DNA of 64,000 bases, from NCBI RefSeq assembly GCF_000980885.2, contig NZ_LBDA02000057.1, forward strand, positions 62,001 through 126,000, read 5' to 3'. A program made the position numbers and the translations under genes. The notes under the pieces were generated by a model. The model worked only from the letters and a program-made list of their open reading frames with translations, searched no databases and had not been told where the DNA came from. This DNA is from Streptomyces malaysiense (GTDB lineage: Bacteria > Actinomycetota > Actinomycetes > Streptomycetales > Streptomycetaceae). Shown here in pieces: positions 1 to 8,379 of this stretch (position 1 is the stretch's first letter; each line of letters starts with the position of its first letter).

Positions 1-28
1 GCGGGGGCGGCGTGCGAGTCCGGCTCTT

Positions 29-1429
29 TCAGTCCGTGATCTCTTTCGCCGCCCGGATGCCCGACAGATACGCGCCGTGGACGGTCTGGTAGGAGGCGCG
101 GTGCGTCGCCTCACCGGCGAAGTGCACCCGGTCCCCGACGGCGGCGGCGAGGTGGTCGCGCATGGCCGGTGTGGAGCCGATCTTGTTGTACGAGTACGAA
201 CCGCGCGTGTACGGGTCGGACGCCCAGCGGGTGATCTGGTGGCCGACAGGGGCGGGGATGTCACTGCCGAAGATGGTCCTGAGCGTTCCCATGGCGCTGT
301 CGACGATCTGGGTGTCGCTCCAGCCTTCGATGGTGCGGCCGAAGTCGGCGGCGTTGAAGCCGAGCAGCACCGGCTGACCGGTGGGGCGGGTGATGTTGAT
401 CCACTGTTCCCACTGGCCGTACTTGTCCAGCTCCGGGATGTAGGTCATCCAGTCGGTGTCCGGCCAGAACACCTTGGGGAAGCGCAGGTAGCACTTGTTG
501 AGCACGCCCATGCCGAGCTTGTCGATGGCGGTGCGCTTGGAGGCGGGCAGTCCGGGCCCGAACGTGACCGCGCCGCTCTGCAGCACGCCGAGCGGCAGCG
601 TCACCACCACCTGGTCGGCGTGGAAGGAGTCCTTGTCGGTGCCGACCGTCACACCGCGGGAGTTCCAGTCGATGTGCTTGACGACCTGCCCGGTCCGGAT
701 CGGCAGTCCCCGCGCGAGCAGATCGGTGATCTGCCGGTAGCCGCGTGGGAAGAGCACGTCCTTGCCCTTGATGTCCGCTCCGCTGTCGAAGTACAGGGCC
801 GACATCTGGTTCACGCTGCCCGAGTACTCGTGTTCGTAGTCGTTCAGCCCGAAGGAAGCCAGGACCTTGTCGTCGTCGGACAGCGCGGACCAGCGCAGGG
901 CGCGCTCCACCACGCTGCGTACCGACGCGTCCTCGTCGGCGTTGTCCTGGTAGGCGGCGAGCGCGTCCTCCATTTTGCTCTGCCGGCGCTCCATCGCCTT
1001 CTCCTGGGCGCCGTCGACCTCGCTGCCGTCGGGAAGGTAGTCGGTAGAGCTGTCGGGGTCGGTCACGACCGTTCGCGCCCTGGCCTTCGCGGCCAGTGCG
1101 GCGATCGGGTTGTCGTTGATGCCGTGGATCCACGAGGCGCCGAGGTCGAGGGGCACGCCGGCCCACTCCTCGCTGGTCCAGATGCGGCCGCCGATCCGGT
1201 CGCGTGCTTCGAGGACCACCACGTCCTGTCCTCGGTCGGCCAGGTGACGGGCCGCGGCAAGGCCACTGATCCCGGCACCGACGACGATCACCTGTTCACG
1301 ACCCGACGAGGCCGACGCGGCGTTCACGTCGGTCGGGCCGACCTTGCAGGCGGACAAGGAGGTGAGGGCGGCGAGGCCGGGCACACCCAGGCCCGCGCTC
1401 CGCAGGAAACGCCGGCGATGCATCGTCAT
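29..1429 (-). CDS. Flavin-dependent amine oxidase, exported lipoprotein-like
   Basis: Oxidises an amine substrate with FAD; the substrate is not predictable. The N-terminus has an Arg-rich stretch (HRRRF), a hydrophobic segment and Leu-Ser-Ala-Cys, which fits a Tat-type or lipoprotein signal. A dinucleotide-binding motif GAGISGLAAARHL follows near residue 53, then VLEARDRIGGR, typical of the amine oxidase family. The C-terminal HFAGEATH segment is the usual FAD-contacting end. At 466 residues it is normal length. The start is unclear: TTG 1438, ATG 1429 and ATG 1423 are in frame and none has a good ribosome site; 1429 is used. It is divergent from the TetR gene, probably its regulator. Confidence 0.85.
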   Translation of the reverse strand: MTMHRRRFLRSAGLGVPGLAALTSLSACKVGPTDVNAASASSGREQVIVVGAGISGLAAARHLADRGQDVVVLEARDRIGGRIWTSEEWAGVPLDLGASWIHGINDNPIAALAAKARARTVVTDPDSSTDYLPDGSEVDGAQEKAMERRQSKMEDALAAYQDNADEDASVRSVVERALRWSALSDDDKVLASFGLNDYEHEYSGSVNQMSALYFDSGADIKGKDVLFPRGYRQITDLLARGLPIRTGQVVKHIDWNSRGVTVGTDKDSFHADQVVVTLPLGVLQSGAVTFGPGLPASKRTAIDKLGMGVLNKCYLRFPKVFWPDTDWMTYIPELDKYGQWEQWINITRPTGQPVLLGFNAADFGRTIEGWSDTQIVDSAMGTLRTIFGSDIPAPVGHQITRWASDPYTRGSYSYNKIGSTPAMRDHLAAAVGDRVHFAGEATHRASYQTVHGAYLSGIRAAKEITD

Positions 1430-1681
1430 GTATGTCAACCGATCTGCGATCTGAACACAGTTTCTCGCGGCATGCCGGTGGACGCCCCGTTGCGTCCGGC
1501 GGTCTGCCCTTGGATGAAGGGAGCCGGGCAGGCTCCGGTGAAGCCCCGATCCGGTCGGGGGCCGGCCTCATGCGCCATGGCGCGGGTTCGTTTGCCGTGC
1601 ACATGCCATGCGCGACGTGAACTCGGCCCGGCGACGACCTCTCTCGTCAGTACAATGAGGCTGATACTGCAGAGCATGCAA

Positions 1682-1701
1682 TTGAAACATCGATGTGTCA
1701 A
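1682..1701. promoter_or_regulatory. Palindromic operator candidate
   Basis: A 20-bp inverted repeat, TTGAAACATCGATGTGTCAA, matches its reverse complement at 9 of 10 positions. It lies between the divergent amine oxidase and TetR genes, which is the usual place for an autoregulatory TetR operator. It also covers the GTG at 1695, arguing against translation starting there. Confidence 0.5.
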
Positions 1702-1727
1702 TAGAGGCACTGGAGACTGATGCGACG

Positions 1728-2267
1728 ATGCGTACTGACGCGACAGAGGTGCTGGACTCGGCGATCCCGGTCCTGGCCAAGGACCGAGCGGCGTCCATGC
1801 AGGTCATAGCGTCACGCGCGGGCATCAGTCGGGCGACGCTGGTCCGCCTGTTTCCCACCCGTAAGCTCTTGGTGCAGGCGATGGCCGAGAAGATCCTGAA
1901 CGACTGCGACAAGATCCTGGCCCGAGCCGAGGCCGACGCCGCCCCCATGGATCAGGTGCTGACCGCGCTGGTCGCTGAGTACACACCCTTCGCCCAACTG
2001 TGGAACCTGGTCTACATCGAGCCGGACGTCTCGGGCCTGCCCGAGGCCAGCACCCGGGCGAAGGCGATCTTCCTCCGGACCGTCAAGGTCATGGAACGCG
2101 GCCAGAACTCGGGGCTGCTGCGCAACGACATGCCGGGCACCTGGCTGGCCTCGACCTTCTGCGGCTTGGCCGAGACGGCATGGGAGCTGACACTCGAAGG
2201 CCACATGGGCGCCCGTCAAGGGCCGGACTTCATCACCGCGATCCTGCTCCACGGAGTGTCCGCCTGA
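1728..2267 (+). CDS. TetR-family transcriptional regulator
   Basis: A one-component repressor of 179 residues. The N-terminal helix-turn-helix reads ASMQVIASRAGISRATLVRLF, and the rest is a variable ligand-binding helical domain with a C-terminal region of the kind often seen in TetR regulators. It probably controls the divergent amine oxidase through the palindrome at 1682-1701. An in-frame GTG at 1695 would add 11 residues but lies in the palindrome and lacks a ribosome site, so ATG 1728 is preferred. The ligand is unknown. Confidence 0.8.
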   Translation: MRTDATEVLDSAIPVLAKDRAASMQVIASRAGISRATLVRLFPTRKLLVQAMAEKILNDCDKILARAEADAAPMDQVLTALVAEYTPFAQLWNLVYIEPDVSGLPEASTRAKAIFLRTVKVMERGQNSGLLRNDMPGTWLASTFCGLAETAWELTLEGHMGARQGPDFITAILLHGVSA

Positions 2268-2431
2268 TCTCACCCGGAGCCGCCGAGTCCCGGCCGAGGC
2301 CGGCTGGGCGCAGGCGACATCACAGCCCGCCTGTGCACCTGCGCTGCGACCCGCCGGGCTGCGGTGGTGGCGATCGGCCCGTCGGCGCCGAGCCGTAAGC
2401 TGCGCGGGTTCTGATTTCAGGGGAGGTATCA

Positions 2432-3937
2432 GTGGGGCGGGACTTGGTTCTCGGCGGCCGGTACGAGCTGGCCGAGAAGCTCGGGCAGGGCGGCATGGGA
2501 ACCGTCCATCGGGGGGTGGACCGGCAGTTGCGCCGCACCGTCGCGGTCAAGTTGCTCTCCTCGGAGCTGGCCCACGATCCGCAGTCGCGCGCCCGCTTCA
2601 GGCGGGAGGCGCACGCGGTCGCCGCGCTGAACCATCCAGCGGTGGCCACCATCCACGACGTCGGCGAGGAGCCGCACCCGGACGGCCCGCGGCCCTACCT
2701 GGTCATGGAGTACGTGGAAGGTGCCACTCTCGCCGAGGCCCTGCGGCGCGGTCCACTCCCCGTCGCCGAGGCGGTCACCGTGGCCTGTGCGGCACTCGAT
2801 GCGCTGGGGCACAGCCACGAACGCGGCATAGTGCACAGGGACATCAAGCCCTCGAACATCATGCTCACCGGGCCTGACACCGTGAAGGTCCTCGACTTCG
2901 GCATCGCCAAGGCGTTCAGTGAGGTCGCCACCCGTATCACCGGCAGCGGCGCGGCCATAGGCACCCCTGCCTACCTCTCGCCCGAGCAGATCGGCGGCGC
3001 GGAGGTCGACCACCGGGCCGACCTGTACGCGATGGGGTGCCTGCTGCACGAACTTCTGGTGGGACAGACCCCGTTCCAGGGTGAATCGCCGTTCGTCGTC
3101 ATGCATCAGCACCTCTACGCCGAACCCGAGCCGGTCTCCCGGGTCCGGCCGCAGATACCGTCGGCGATCGAGGCGGTGATCCTTCGCGCACTGCGCAAGG
3201 ACCCCGCGGAACGATTCACCGACGCGGGCGAGATGCGGGCAGCCCTCGCCGACGCCCTGGCCCTGGCCTCCATGCCGACAGCCCAAGCCGGCACACTCCC
3301 GCCCCCGCCCCGGGTGACGAGGCCCGGTGGCCGTGCGGCTCTCCGGCGCAAGTTCCCTGTACCGCAACGGCCTTCAGCCGACAGCGCTCTGGCTCTGTTC
3401 GGATGCCTGCTCTCGGTGCTGTGCGCACGTGGCCACCTGGTGGACACCGCCCACTTCGGCAGGGTCGCCCTCGCGGCCGCAGCGCTGGGCGTGCTCACGC
3501 TGCCGTGGTCGACACGCCTGTCGTGCGCGCTGGGCTGGGGTCCTGTGGCCGAGGCCGTGGCGGTCAACTCCGAACTGAGGCGCGCCGAGTTCGGCTGGGG
3601 CCACTCCTACATCGCCATCGCCGCCCTGCTGGCGCTGACCGCCTCCTACTGCCTCGCCACGGCGGTACGTGGCCAGGAGCGCGGCGCCGGACCACTGGTC
3701 GCCTTCTGGTTCACCGCCACCGCATCGATCTGGTACTTCCTCGACGACCTGCGCAAGCTGTTCGTCTTCTACCTGCTGCTCCCGCTGACAGCCATCGCCA
3801 CCGTGTCCTGGGATGCCGTCGTGCTCGTCCGGCGCCGCGCCGCGGACAGGCGGCCGGCACCGGAAGGGGCGGCCGGCGATGCGATGCCGCCTGGGCGACG
3901 GCTCACGGCCTCGTCGACCCGAAATCCCAGGGCGTGA
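2432..3937 (+). CDS. Membrane-anchored Hanks-type Ser/Thr protein kinase
   Basis: A signalling kinase of 501 residues. The Gly-rich loop GQGGMGTVH, the Lys of VAVKLL, the catalytic loop HRDIKPSN, DFG and the activation segment GTPAYLSPEQ are all present, so it should be active. After about residue 290 comes a Pro-rich linker and roughly four hydrophobic segments instead of the PASTA repeats of PknB. The kinase domain is therefore probably cytoplasmic and the C-terminus in the membrane. GTG 2432 follows a strong GGGGAGG ribosome site. The gene stands alone and its substrate is unknown. Confidence 0.9.
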   Translation: MGRDLVLGGRYELAEKLGQGGMGTVHRGVDRQLRRTVAVKLLSSELAHDPQSRARFRREAHAVAALNHPAVATIHDVGEEPHPDGPRPYLVMEYVEGATLAEALRRGPLPVAEAVTVACAALDALGHSHERGIVHRDIKPSNIMLTGPDTVKVLDFGIAKAFSEVATRITGSGAAIGTPAYLSPEQIGGAEVDHRADLYAMGCLLHELLVGQTPFQGESPFVVMHQHLYAEPEPVSRVRPQIPSAIEAVILRALRKDPAERFTDAGEMRAALADALALASMPTAQAGTLPPPPRVTRPGGRAALRRKFPVPQRPSADSALALFGCLLSVLCARGHLVDTAHFGRVALAAAALGVLTLPWSTRLSCALGWGPVAEAVAVNSELRRAEFGWGHSYIAIAALLALTASYCLATAVRGQERGAGPLVAFWFTATASIWYFLDDLRKLFVFYLLLPLTAIATVSWDAVVLVRRRAADRRPAPEGAAGDAMPPGRRLTASSTRNPRA

Positions 3938-4040
3938 AAGGCGGTGAGGTCGTCGAGGACGGTGAAGACGCCGCCGAGGAAGCGGGCCGGCAAGCCGTGG
4001 GCGACTCCTTGAGGGGGGACTCGCGCGAGGAGTTACGGGG

Positions 4041-4098
4041 GCACTGACCTGTGGTTTCTCTAGGAAACGTGCGTTGACCTGCGGAAACACTCCTCGGG
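4041..4098 (+). repeat. Imperfect repeat copy A, related to 5549-5606
   Basis: The segment containing CTGACCTGTGGTTTCTC and GTGCGTTGACCTGCGG recurs with about 75-80% identity at 5549-5606, just inside the left end of the integrative element. The copy here may mark the left end of an older, decayed relative. Between 3938 and 4118 I see no gene. Confidence 0.55.
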
Positions 4099-4118
4099 AC
4101 ACGTGCTTGGGGAGGCGT

Positions 4119-4973
4119 TCATGCCGAGCTTTCGCGCCCAGTCGACGCCCAGGACTCCGGCAGCTGCTTCCGCGCGGCAGCGGCTTGCAGCTGCCCCGCC
4201 TGGAACGCAGGCACCCACGCCGACGGGTCCGACGGGTCCGTGCCGAGCGCCACCGCCGATGCCTCGTCCGGGAACAGCGACACCACCGTCTCCGCGCCCA
4301 GCGCGGCCAAGGCTTCCTGCCCGGGAGCCTGACGCGCCATCGACTCCACGACGACCAACGTACGTGCACCGGCCGCGAGGTCCACGTTGGTGCCGGCCCG
4401 CAGCGCGCCGTCGATGTAGTGGCGTCCGCTGATCGAGACGGGAGGCGCCGCGCCCGGGAACGCGCTGGAGGCCGCGACAGCGGCCGCCAGCGGGACGCCG
4501 CTGTCGCGATCCCAGACCACCGGCTCGCCGCCTCCCGCCTCCACGGCGGGGATGAGCAGGCGACGCTCAGTCGGCCAGGTGTCCGTGCCGACGAGTCGGC
4601 GTCGCGCCGCGACCAAGGCCCGCTCGGCCTCCGGATCGACCGCGTCGAGGGCGATCCGCCCGACCCGCCGACGGGCCTCCTCCGGTGGCAGGCCGGCACC
4701 GAGGACCGCGAAGACCTCACCCATGCGCTTCCGATCGGCCTGCGGCGGTCGGGGACCGTGGCCGCCGCTGCCAATGGGGTCGGCGAAGTGCGCGAGATCC
4801 CGGCCGGTGGCCAGCGCGGCGCCCACGATCGCGCCGGCCGAGGTGCCGACGACCAGATTCGCCGCGCCCAGGTCGACGCCCAGGCCGCGCAGGCCGTGGG
4901 CGAGTCCGCCCATCCAGGCGGTACCGACGAGCCCGCCTGGGCCGAGCACGAGCGCGCTGTCCGGTGAATGCAT
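4119..4973 (-). CDS. Patatin-like phospholipase (RssA type)
   Basis: A predicted Ser-Asp dyad lipid acyl hydrolase of 284 residues. The N-terminal oxyanion loop is GPGGLVGTAW, the nucleophile elbow is GTSAG near residue 45, and the Asp lies in DGALRAGTN near residue 205. There is no signal peptide, so it is cytoplasmic or membrane-peripheral. ATG 4973 is preceded by a purine-rich GGGGGA. It lies between repeat copy A and the decayed integrase end, so it may be residual cargo of an older element; that is inference only. Confidence 0.8.
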   Translation of the reverse strand: MHSPDSALVLGPGGLVGTAWMGGLAHGLRGLGVDLGAANLVVGTSAGAIVGAALATGRDLAHFADPIGSGGHGPRPPQADRKRMGEVFAVLGAGLPPEEARRRVGRIALDAVDPEAERALVAARRRLVGTDTWPTERRLLIPAVEAGGGEPVVWDRDSGVPLAAAVAASSAFPGAAPPVSISGRHYIDGALRAGTNVDLAAGARTLVVVESMARQAPGQEALAALGAETVVSLFPDEASAVALGTDPSDPSAWVPAFQAGQLQAAAARKQLPESWASTGRESSA

Positions 4974-5103
4974 CGTTCCCCCATCCGTTGCTGTGGCGAT
5001 CTCCACCCTAAAATGAATGACGAACAGCGACGTCTTGCGCCCAGTCGTCCGGCACCACCGGGTTACGGACCAGCCGCCGGGCAGGCTGCTGGGGTGGATG
5101 GCG

Positions 5104-5242
5104 GTCGTGAGCGTGTCGGCGACGACGCGTTGTCGGAGCACTTTCGGCGGGGGGATGCCCGGCACCGGGACTTGGGCCCGAGCGCTCGTGTCTGGTCGGG
5201 TAGCAGCGCTTCGAGCAAGCTGACGGCCTCGGCAGCGTTGCC
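5104..5242 (-). pseudogene. Decayed TPR-protein fragment
   Basis: Residues read from 5242 downward resemble one repeat of the actinobacterial TPR family (GNAAEAVSLLEALLPDQTRALGP). The frame is lost soon after, and a second frame gives a piece like the ADTLTT of the next repeat. No intact gene is present from 4974 to 5692, so I read this as a relic. Confidence 0.3.
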
Positions 5243-5290
5243 TGATTGGGACTGCTGCAGGGTTGGGTGACACCTGACCCGGCTTGCTGC

Positions 5291-5389
5291 GATTACGCCT
5301 TCACCGAGGCGGAGCCCCCAAGGACACCGGCGAAGCTCAGGGCACATCAGTGCTCCAGCCCTGACGCATGTGCCCTCACTGCGACCTGA
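5291..5389 (+). pseudogene. Relic of an integrase 3' end (older element)
   Basis: These 33 codons end in TGA and align in frame with the C-terminus of the integrase at 25605-26948: DYAFTEAE matches DDAFTEEAEAE, the CAGGGCACATC run is shared, and CALTAT matches CALAA. The TGA lies 66 bp before the left copy of the attachment gene's stop; the intact integrase stop lies 67 bp before the right copy. The matching layout means a related element once ended here. The rest of that integrase is gone. Confidence 0.7.
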
Positions 5390-5455
5390 CGACCCCTCCC
5401 GGCACATGACGAGAGCGGGACCCGAAGGCCCCGCCCAAACCGCAAGAAACCCAGC

Positions 5456-5525
5456 TCAGGGCCAAACCAAGCAATAAGCCTGATGCCCCGCCTCATGCAA
5501 CCGATGGCTGAAGTCCTGCCACTCG
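5456..5525 (-). repeat. Left attachment site (attL), copy of a host gene 3' end
   Basis: This 70-bp block matches 27016-27085 at 61 of 70 positions (offset 21,560 bp). Identical runs are 17 bp (GCCTGATGCCCCGCCTC) and 15 bp (AAGTCCTGCCACTCG). Read on the minus strand it encodes the same 22 C-terminal residues and TGA as the gene at 27016-27447, starting EWQDFSHRLHEAG. All differences are synonymous, with AT-richer codons on this side. Confidence 0.85.
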
Positions 5526-5548
5526 GGCAGCGATTGGGGGCGGCGGGG

Positions 5549-5632
5549 CGCTGACCTGGGGTTTCTCGGTGAAGTGTGCGTTGACCTGCGGGAACTCGTC
5601 TCGGTAGTTCTCACAGGTCAACGCCGTTTCCC
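5549..5632. repeat. Element left-end repeats: copy B plus an inverted arm
   Basis: 5549-5606 is related to 4041-4098. A further piece at about 5614-5632 (CAGGTCAACGCCGTTTCC) is close to the reverse complement of GGAAACGTGCGTTGACCTG in copy A, so the region is internally inverted. Immediately after it, around 5639-5658, the GTGCCCT motif occurs twice, as it does at the integrase 3' end (about 26922-26938). These could be arm-type integrase or excisionase sites. Confidence 0.45.
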
Positions 5633-5692
5633 GGGCTCATGTGCCCTGGATGTGCCCTCGGCGACCCTGACCGTCGAGGGTCGACAACCGGA

Positions 5693-6535
5693 TCAGTCGG
5701 CGACGATGTTCGCCGTAAGGATGCGGACGGCTTCACGAGTGTTGTCCGCGGCGAAGCGGACCTCTCGTACTTCCTGAAGTGGCATGCCAGTCTTGGGTGC
5801 CACAGGGTACGGCTCGCGCAGCTTGACGCTGAGCGTGGTGGAGTCGCCGATCGGCATCGCCAGGACGCCGTCGTCGATCTGGACGGCCCTGCGATAGCCG
5901 CTGTGCCGGGTCGTGCGGACCGATTCGACGAGGTCAAGCGGGATCACGATCTGTACGAAGTGAGCAAACCGCAGCACCATTTTGCCGTCGCCGACGCTGT
6001 GCGGGCGGATGGACAGTGCCGCGATGAAGCCGAGCACCCAGAGGGTTCCATAGATGGAGAGCGCCAGCAGGATGATGCGCACCACGGACCAGGGGACGAG
6101 GAACTCGACGGCGAGGATCTCCAGAGGCACGAGAAACACCATTGCCCACATGATTGGCTTGATTTCCGAGCCGTAGGTCAGGATCTGGTGGCCTTCCGGT
6201 GCGTCCGGCTTGCGGCGGATCCAGCGCCAAAGAGCGCGGAAAAGGCCGAATTCCATCCCCATCACCTTGGCCACCGGGGCAGGGAGCACGGTGGATAGCG
6301 CCTTGTTGAGGGCCTCCTGCCCGTCGGCCCCCCGGCTCCGGGAGGTCTTGTAGGCCCGCGTGGCAAGGGTAAATTCGGTGATCACGATCCCGGCCAGGAG
6401 GAGTTCGAGTAACAGTCCGACCGCCACCGCCTCGCCGAGGCTGAACACGCCGGTCCATACGAGGCAGACCTGAGCGAGGACAACGGTAGGTGCCGCCCAA
6501 CGGGCGGTGGTCGCCAGGAACCTCCGCAACGTCAA
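5693..6535 (-). CDS. Multi-pass membrane protein of unknown function
   Basis: A 280-residue protein with hydrophobic segments near residues 15-35, 38-58, 125-145 and 150-175, followed by a soluble C-terminal region of about 90 residues. I do not recognise the family. It is the first intact gene inside the left boundary and runs in the same direction as the thioamitide operon, 141 bp beyond its last gene, so export or self-resistance is possible but unsupported. TTG 6535 follows AGGAAAG; there is no better start. Confidence 0.6.
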   Translation of the reverse strand: MTLRRFLATTARWAAPTVVLAQVCLVWTGVFSLGEAVAVGLLLELLLAGIVITEFTLATRAYKTSRSRGADGQEALNKALSTVLPAPVAKVMGMEFGLFRALWRWIRRKPDAPEGHQILTYGSEIKPIMWAMVFLVPLEILAVEFLVPWSVVRIILLALSIYGTLWVLGFIAALSIRPHSVGDGKMVLRFAHFVQIVIPLDLVESVRTTRHSGYRRAVQIDDGVLAMPIGDSTTLSVKLREPYPVAPKTGMPLQEVREVRFAADNTREAVRILTANIVAD

Positions 6536-6676
6536 CCAACTTTCCTGTGGGGGGTGTTAGGTTCACTGGTTATTATTCCCGCTGGCTCTTCGTGGCTAAG
6601 CGACGCGAAGACCCGTACTGGCTGCTTTCTTTCGTAGACGCGGGCCGAAAAAGAGAGCTTTCCGGACGAGCCGCAC

Positions 6677-7510
6677 TCACTGTTTCTGCCAGTCCTCTTC
6701 CACGACGATCCAGTTCTCGCCAGTGAGCTTCTGTTCGAGGAAGGCGTAGGGAAGGAGGCCGTAGCCCTGGACCCCCCAGCCGGTTCCCCAGCTGTTCCGG
6801 ACGCGGAAGGCTCCCGAGCCGGTACCCCGGTCGTAGGGAGCGGTGTCCGCCTCGTCGTCGTAGCCGGTCAACAGCACCACATGAGGTCCCACCGACTGCT
6901 CCGTGGGCAGCTGTACTGGGATGACACCGCCGTTCAGCAGGGACATGGAGATCGACGGGCAGAGCCGGATCTCCACGCTCACAGGGATGCCCAGCGCGAT
7001 GGACCGGCGCGCTAGGTTGAGCAGGCCGGCCCCGTCCGGCGCGCGCAGCGGACGCGCGATCGGGCGGGAGTGCCGCGCGGTGACGTGGCAGTGCTCGGGC
7101 GGATCCCGGTCGACCCGGGTCGGACCGAGTTCGTCGTACGGCCAGGCTGCCTCCTCGCACAGCCCCGACTCCGCCCAGGCACGGAAGCTGTGTTCCAGAC
7201 GGGAGCCCTTACGATCCGCGGAACCGGCGAGTCGGCGCGAGAGCCGGTAATTGAAAAGGACTGAGGGGGTGAACTCCATCTGCTTGGCCCGGAGGGCGTA
7301 ATAGCCGGCGATCGCCGTGGTGACCGCGGCGGTGCACAGTGGGACCTGCCCCTGGTCGATCACGGGCGGCATCCAGCCGGACAGGTCCATCCGGTGAGGG
7401 ACGCTTCCGGCCGTCCACCAGGGAGGCGCGATCCCGGACAGCCAGTCGGCGTCGGCGGCCTCGGAGACCGTGGAGTCGGATTCCTTGCCGGCAGGGCGTG
7501 CCGTCGTCAC
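6677..7510 (-). CDS. Papain-like (C1) cysteine protease, thioamitide leader peptidase candidate
   Basis: TvaK-type enzyme of 277 residues. It carries Gln53 and Cys59 (DQGQVPLCTAA), His210 (GPHVVLLTGYDD) and Asn239 (VRNSWGTGWG), which is the complete papain catalytic set. There is no signal peptide, so it should act in the cytosol. In known thioamitide clusters a C1 peptidase is encoded at this position and is the assumed leader-removing protease. The GTG start at 7510 overlaps the stop of the oxygenase gene (GTGA), showing translational coupling. It is the last gene of the operon. Confidence 0.85.
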   Translation of the reverse strand: MTTARPAGKESDSTVSEAADADWLSGIAPPWWTAGSVPHRMDLSGWMPPVIDQGQVPLCTAAVTTAIAGYYALRAKQMEFTPSVLFNYRLSRRLAGSADRKGSRLEHSFRAWAESGLCEEAAWPYDELGPTRVDRDPPEHCHVTARHSRPIARPLRAPDGAGLLNLARRSIALGIPVSVEIRLCPSISMSLLNGGVIPVQLPTEQSVGPHVVLLTGYDDEADTAPYDRGTGSGAFRVRNSWGTGWGVQGYGLLPYAFLEQKLTGENWIVVEEDWQKQ

Positions 7511-8379
7511 GACGGGTCCCGGGGTGTGTCAGGGCCTTTCCCGGCGTTCCGGTTCTGGACCGTCTGGTTGATCCGCTTCTGGCGACGAGTGACAGCGGAG
7601 TAGAAATCGTTCAGGGCGGCCTGGTCGAAGTCAGACTCGGGCCTGCGCTCGGGCAGGAAAGCACCGGTGTCCGTTCCGCGGACGAGCAGGGCGCTGTCCT
7701 CGCCCGCGGTGGGAGAGACTCGCGGTGTGATGTAGTCGATTGCGAAGTTGAAACGTCCAGTATCGGTCTGGTTGGGGCCCGAGGCGTGGGCCATGGCCAG
7801 GTGGTGCACGGAGCACTGGCCGGCGTCAAGGAGAACGTCGACAGCCGCCGCCTCGTCGATGTCGACGGCGATCTCCTCACCGCGCATGATGTCCTCCAGC
7901 CCGGACCCGCCGAACCGGTGCGGCAACGCGCCGTGCAGGTGCGAGCCCCGCGCGTAGCGCATGGTGCCGTTGGCGATCGTGGTGTCGGTGAGGGCGACCC
8001 ACACGCGTGCCGCGTGCTGCTGGTAGCCGTCCAGTCCGAGGTAGACGGCGTCCTGGTGCCAGGCGAGTGAGCTGCCGCTGTAAGCGGGCCTGATGAATAG
8101 GTTGGTGGACCACACCAACAGATCGGGTCCCAGCAGTGACGCGACGGCGTCGAGGATCGCGGGGTGGTGCACGATCCGATCGGCCCAGGAGGCGACCAGG
8201 TGGATCTTGGGGAAGGCCGCGTACCGTGCCAGGGCGCCGCCCACTGCGCTCACCGCACGCAAGTAGGTCTGGCACTCGGCCAGCGCCTGTTCGGCCTCGG
8301 CATGCGTGAGCGCGTTCACGGGGAAGACGAACCCGTCAGTGCGGAACCGTTCCGCGAGGTCGGGAGCGGTCGTGGTCAT
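7507..8379 (-). CDS. Fe(II)/2-oxoglutarate oxygenase (PhyH type), His hydroxylase candidate
   Basis: TvaJ-type enzyme of 290 residues. The facial triad is His108 and Asp110 (WHQDAVYLG) plus His198 (HHLAMAHASGPN), with Arg209 placed to bind 2-oxoglutarate. In thioamitides the His at core position 12 is beta-hydroxylated, and this family is the assigned catalyst, so that role is transferred by homology. ATG 8379 overlaps the TfuA stop (ATGA). Activity on the modified peptide rather than the free leader-core is not visible from sequence. Confidence 0.87.
   Translation of the reverse strand: MTTTAPDLAERFRTDGFVFPVNALTHAEAEQALAECQTYLRAVSAVGGALARYAAFPKIHLVASWADRIVHHPAILDAVASLLGPDLLVWSTNLFIRPAYSGSSLAWHQDAVYLGLDGYQQHAARVWVALTDTTIANGTMRYARGSHLHGALPHRFGGSGLEDIMRGEEIAVDIDEAAAVDVLLDAGQCSVHHLAMAHASGPNQTDTGRFNFAIDYITPRVSPTAGEDSALLVRGTDTGAFLPERRPESDFDQAALNDFYSAVTRRQKRINQTVQNRNAGKGPDTPRDPS

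Noticed and set aside
77..1720. Long plus-strand open frame opposite the amine oxidase
   Set aside because: It mirrors GC-rich codon bias of the real minus-strand gene and has no protein-family features.
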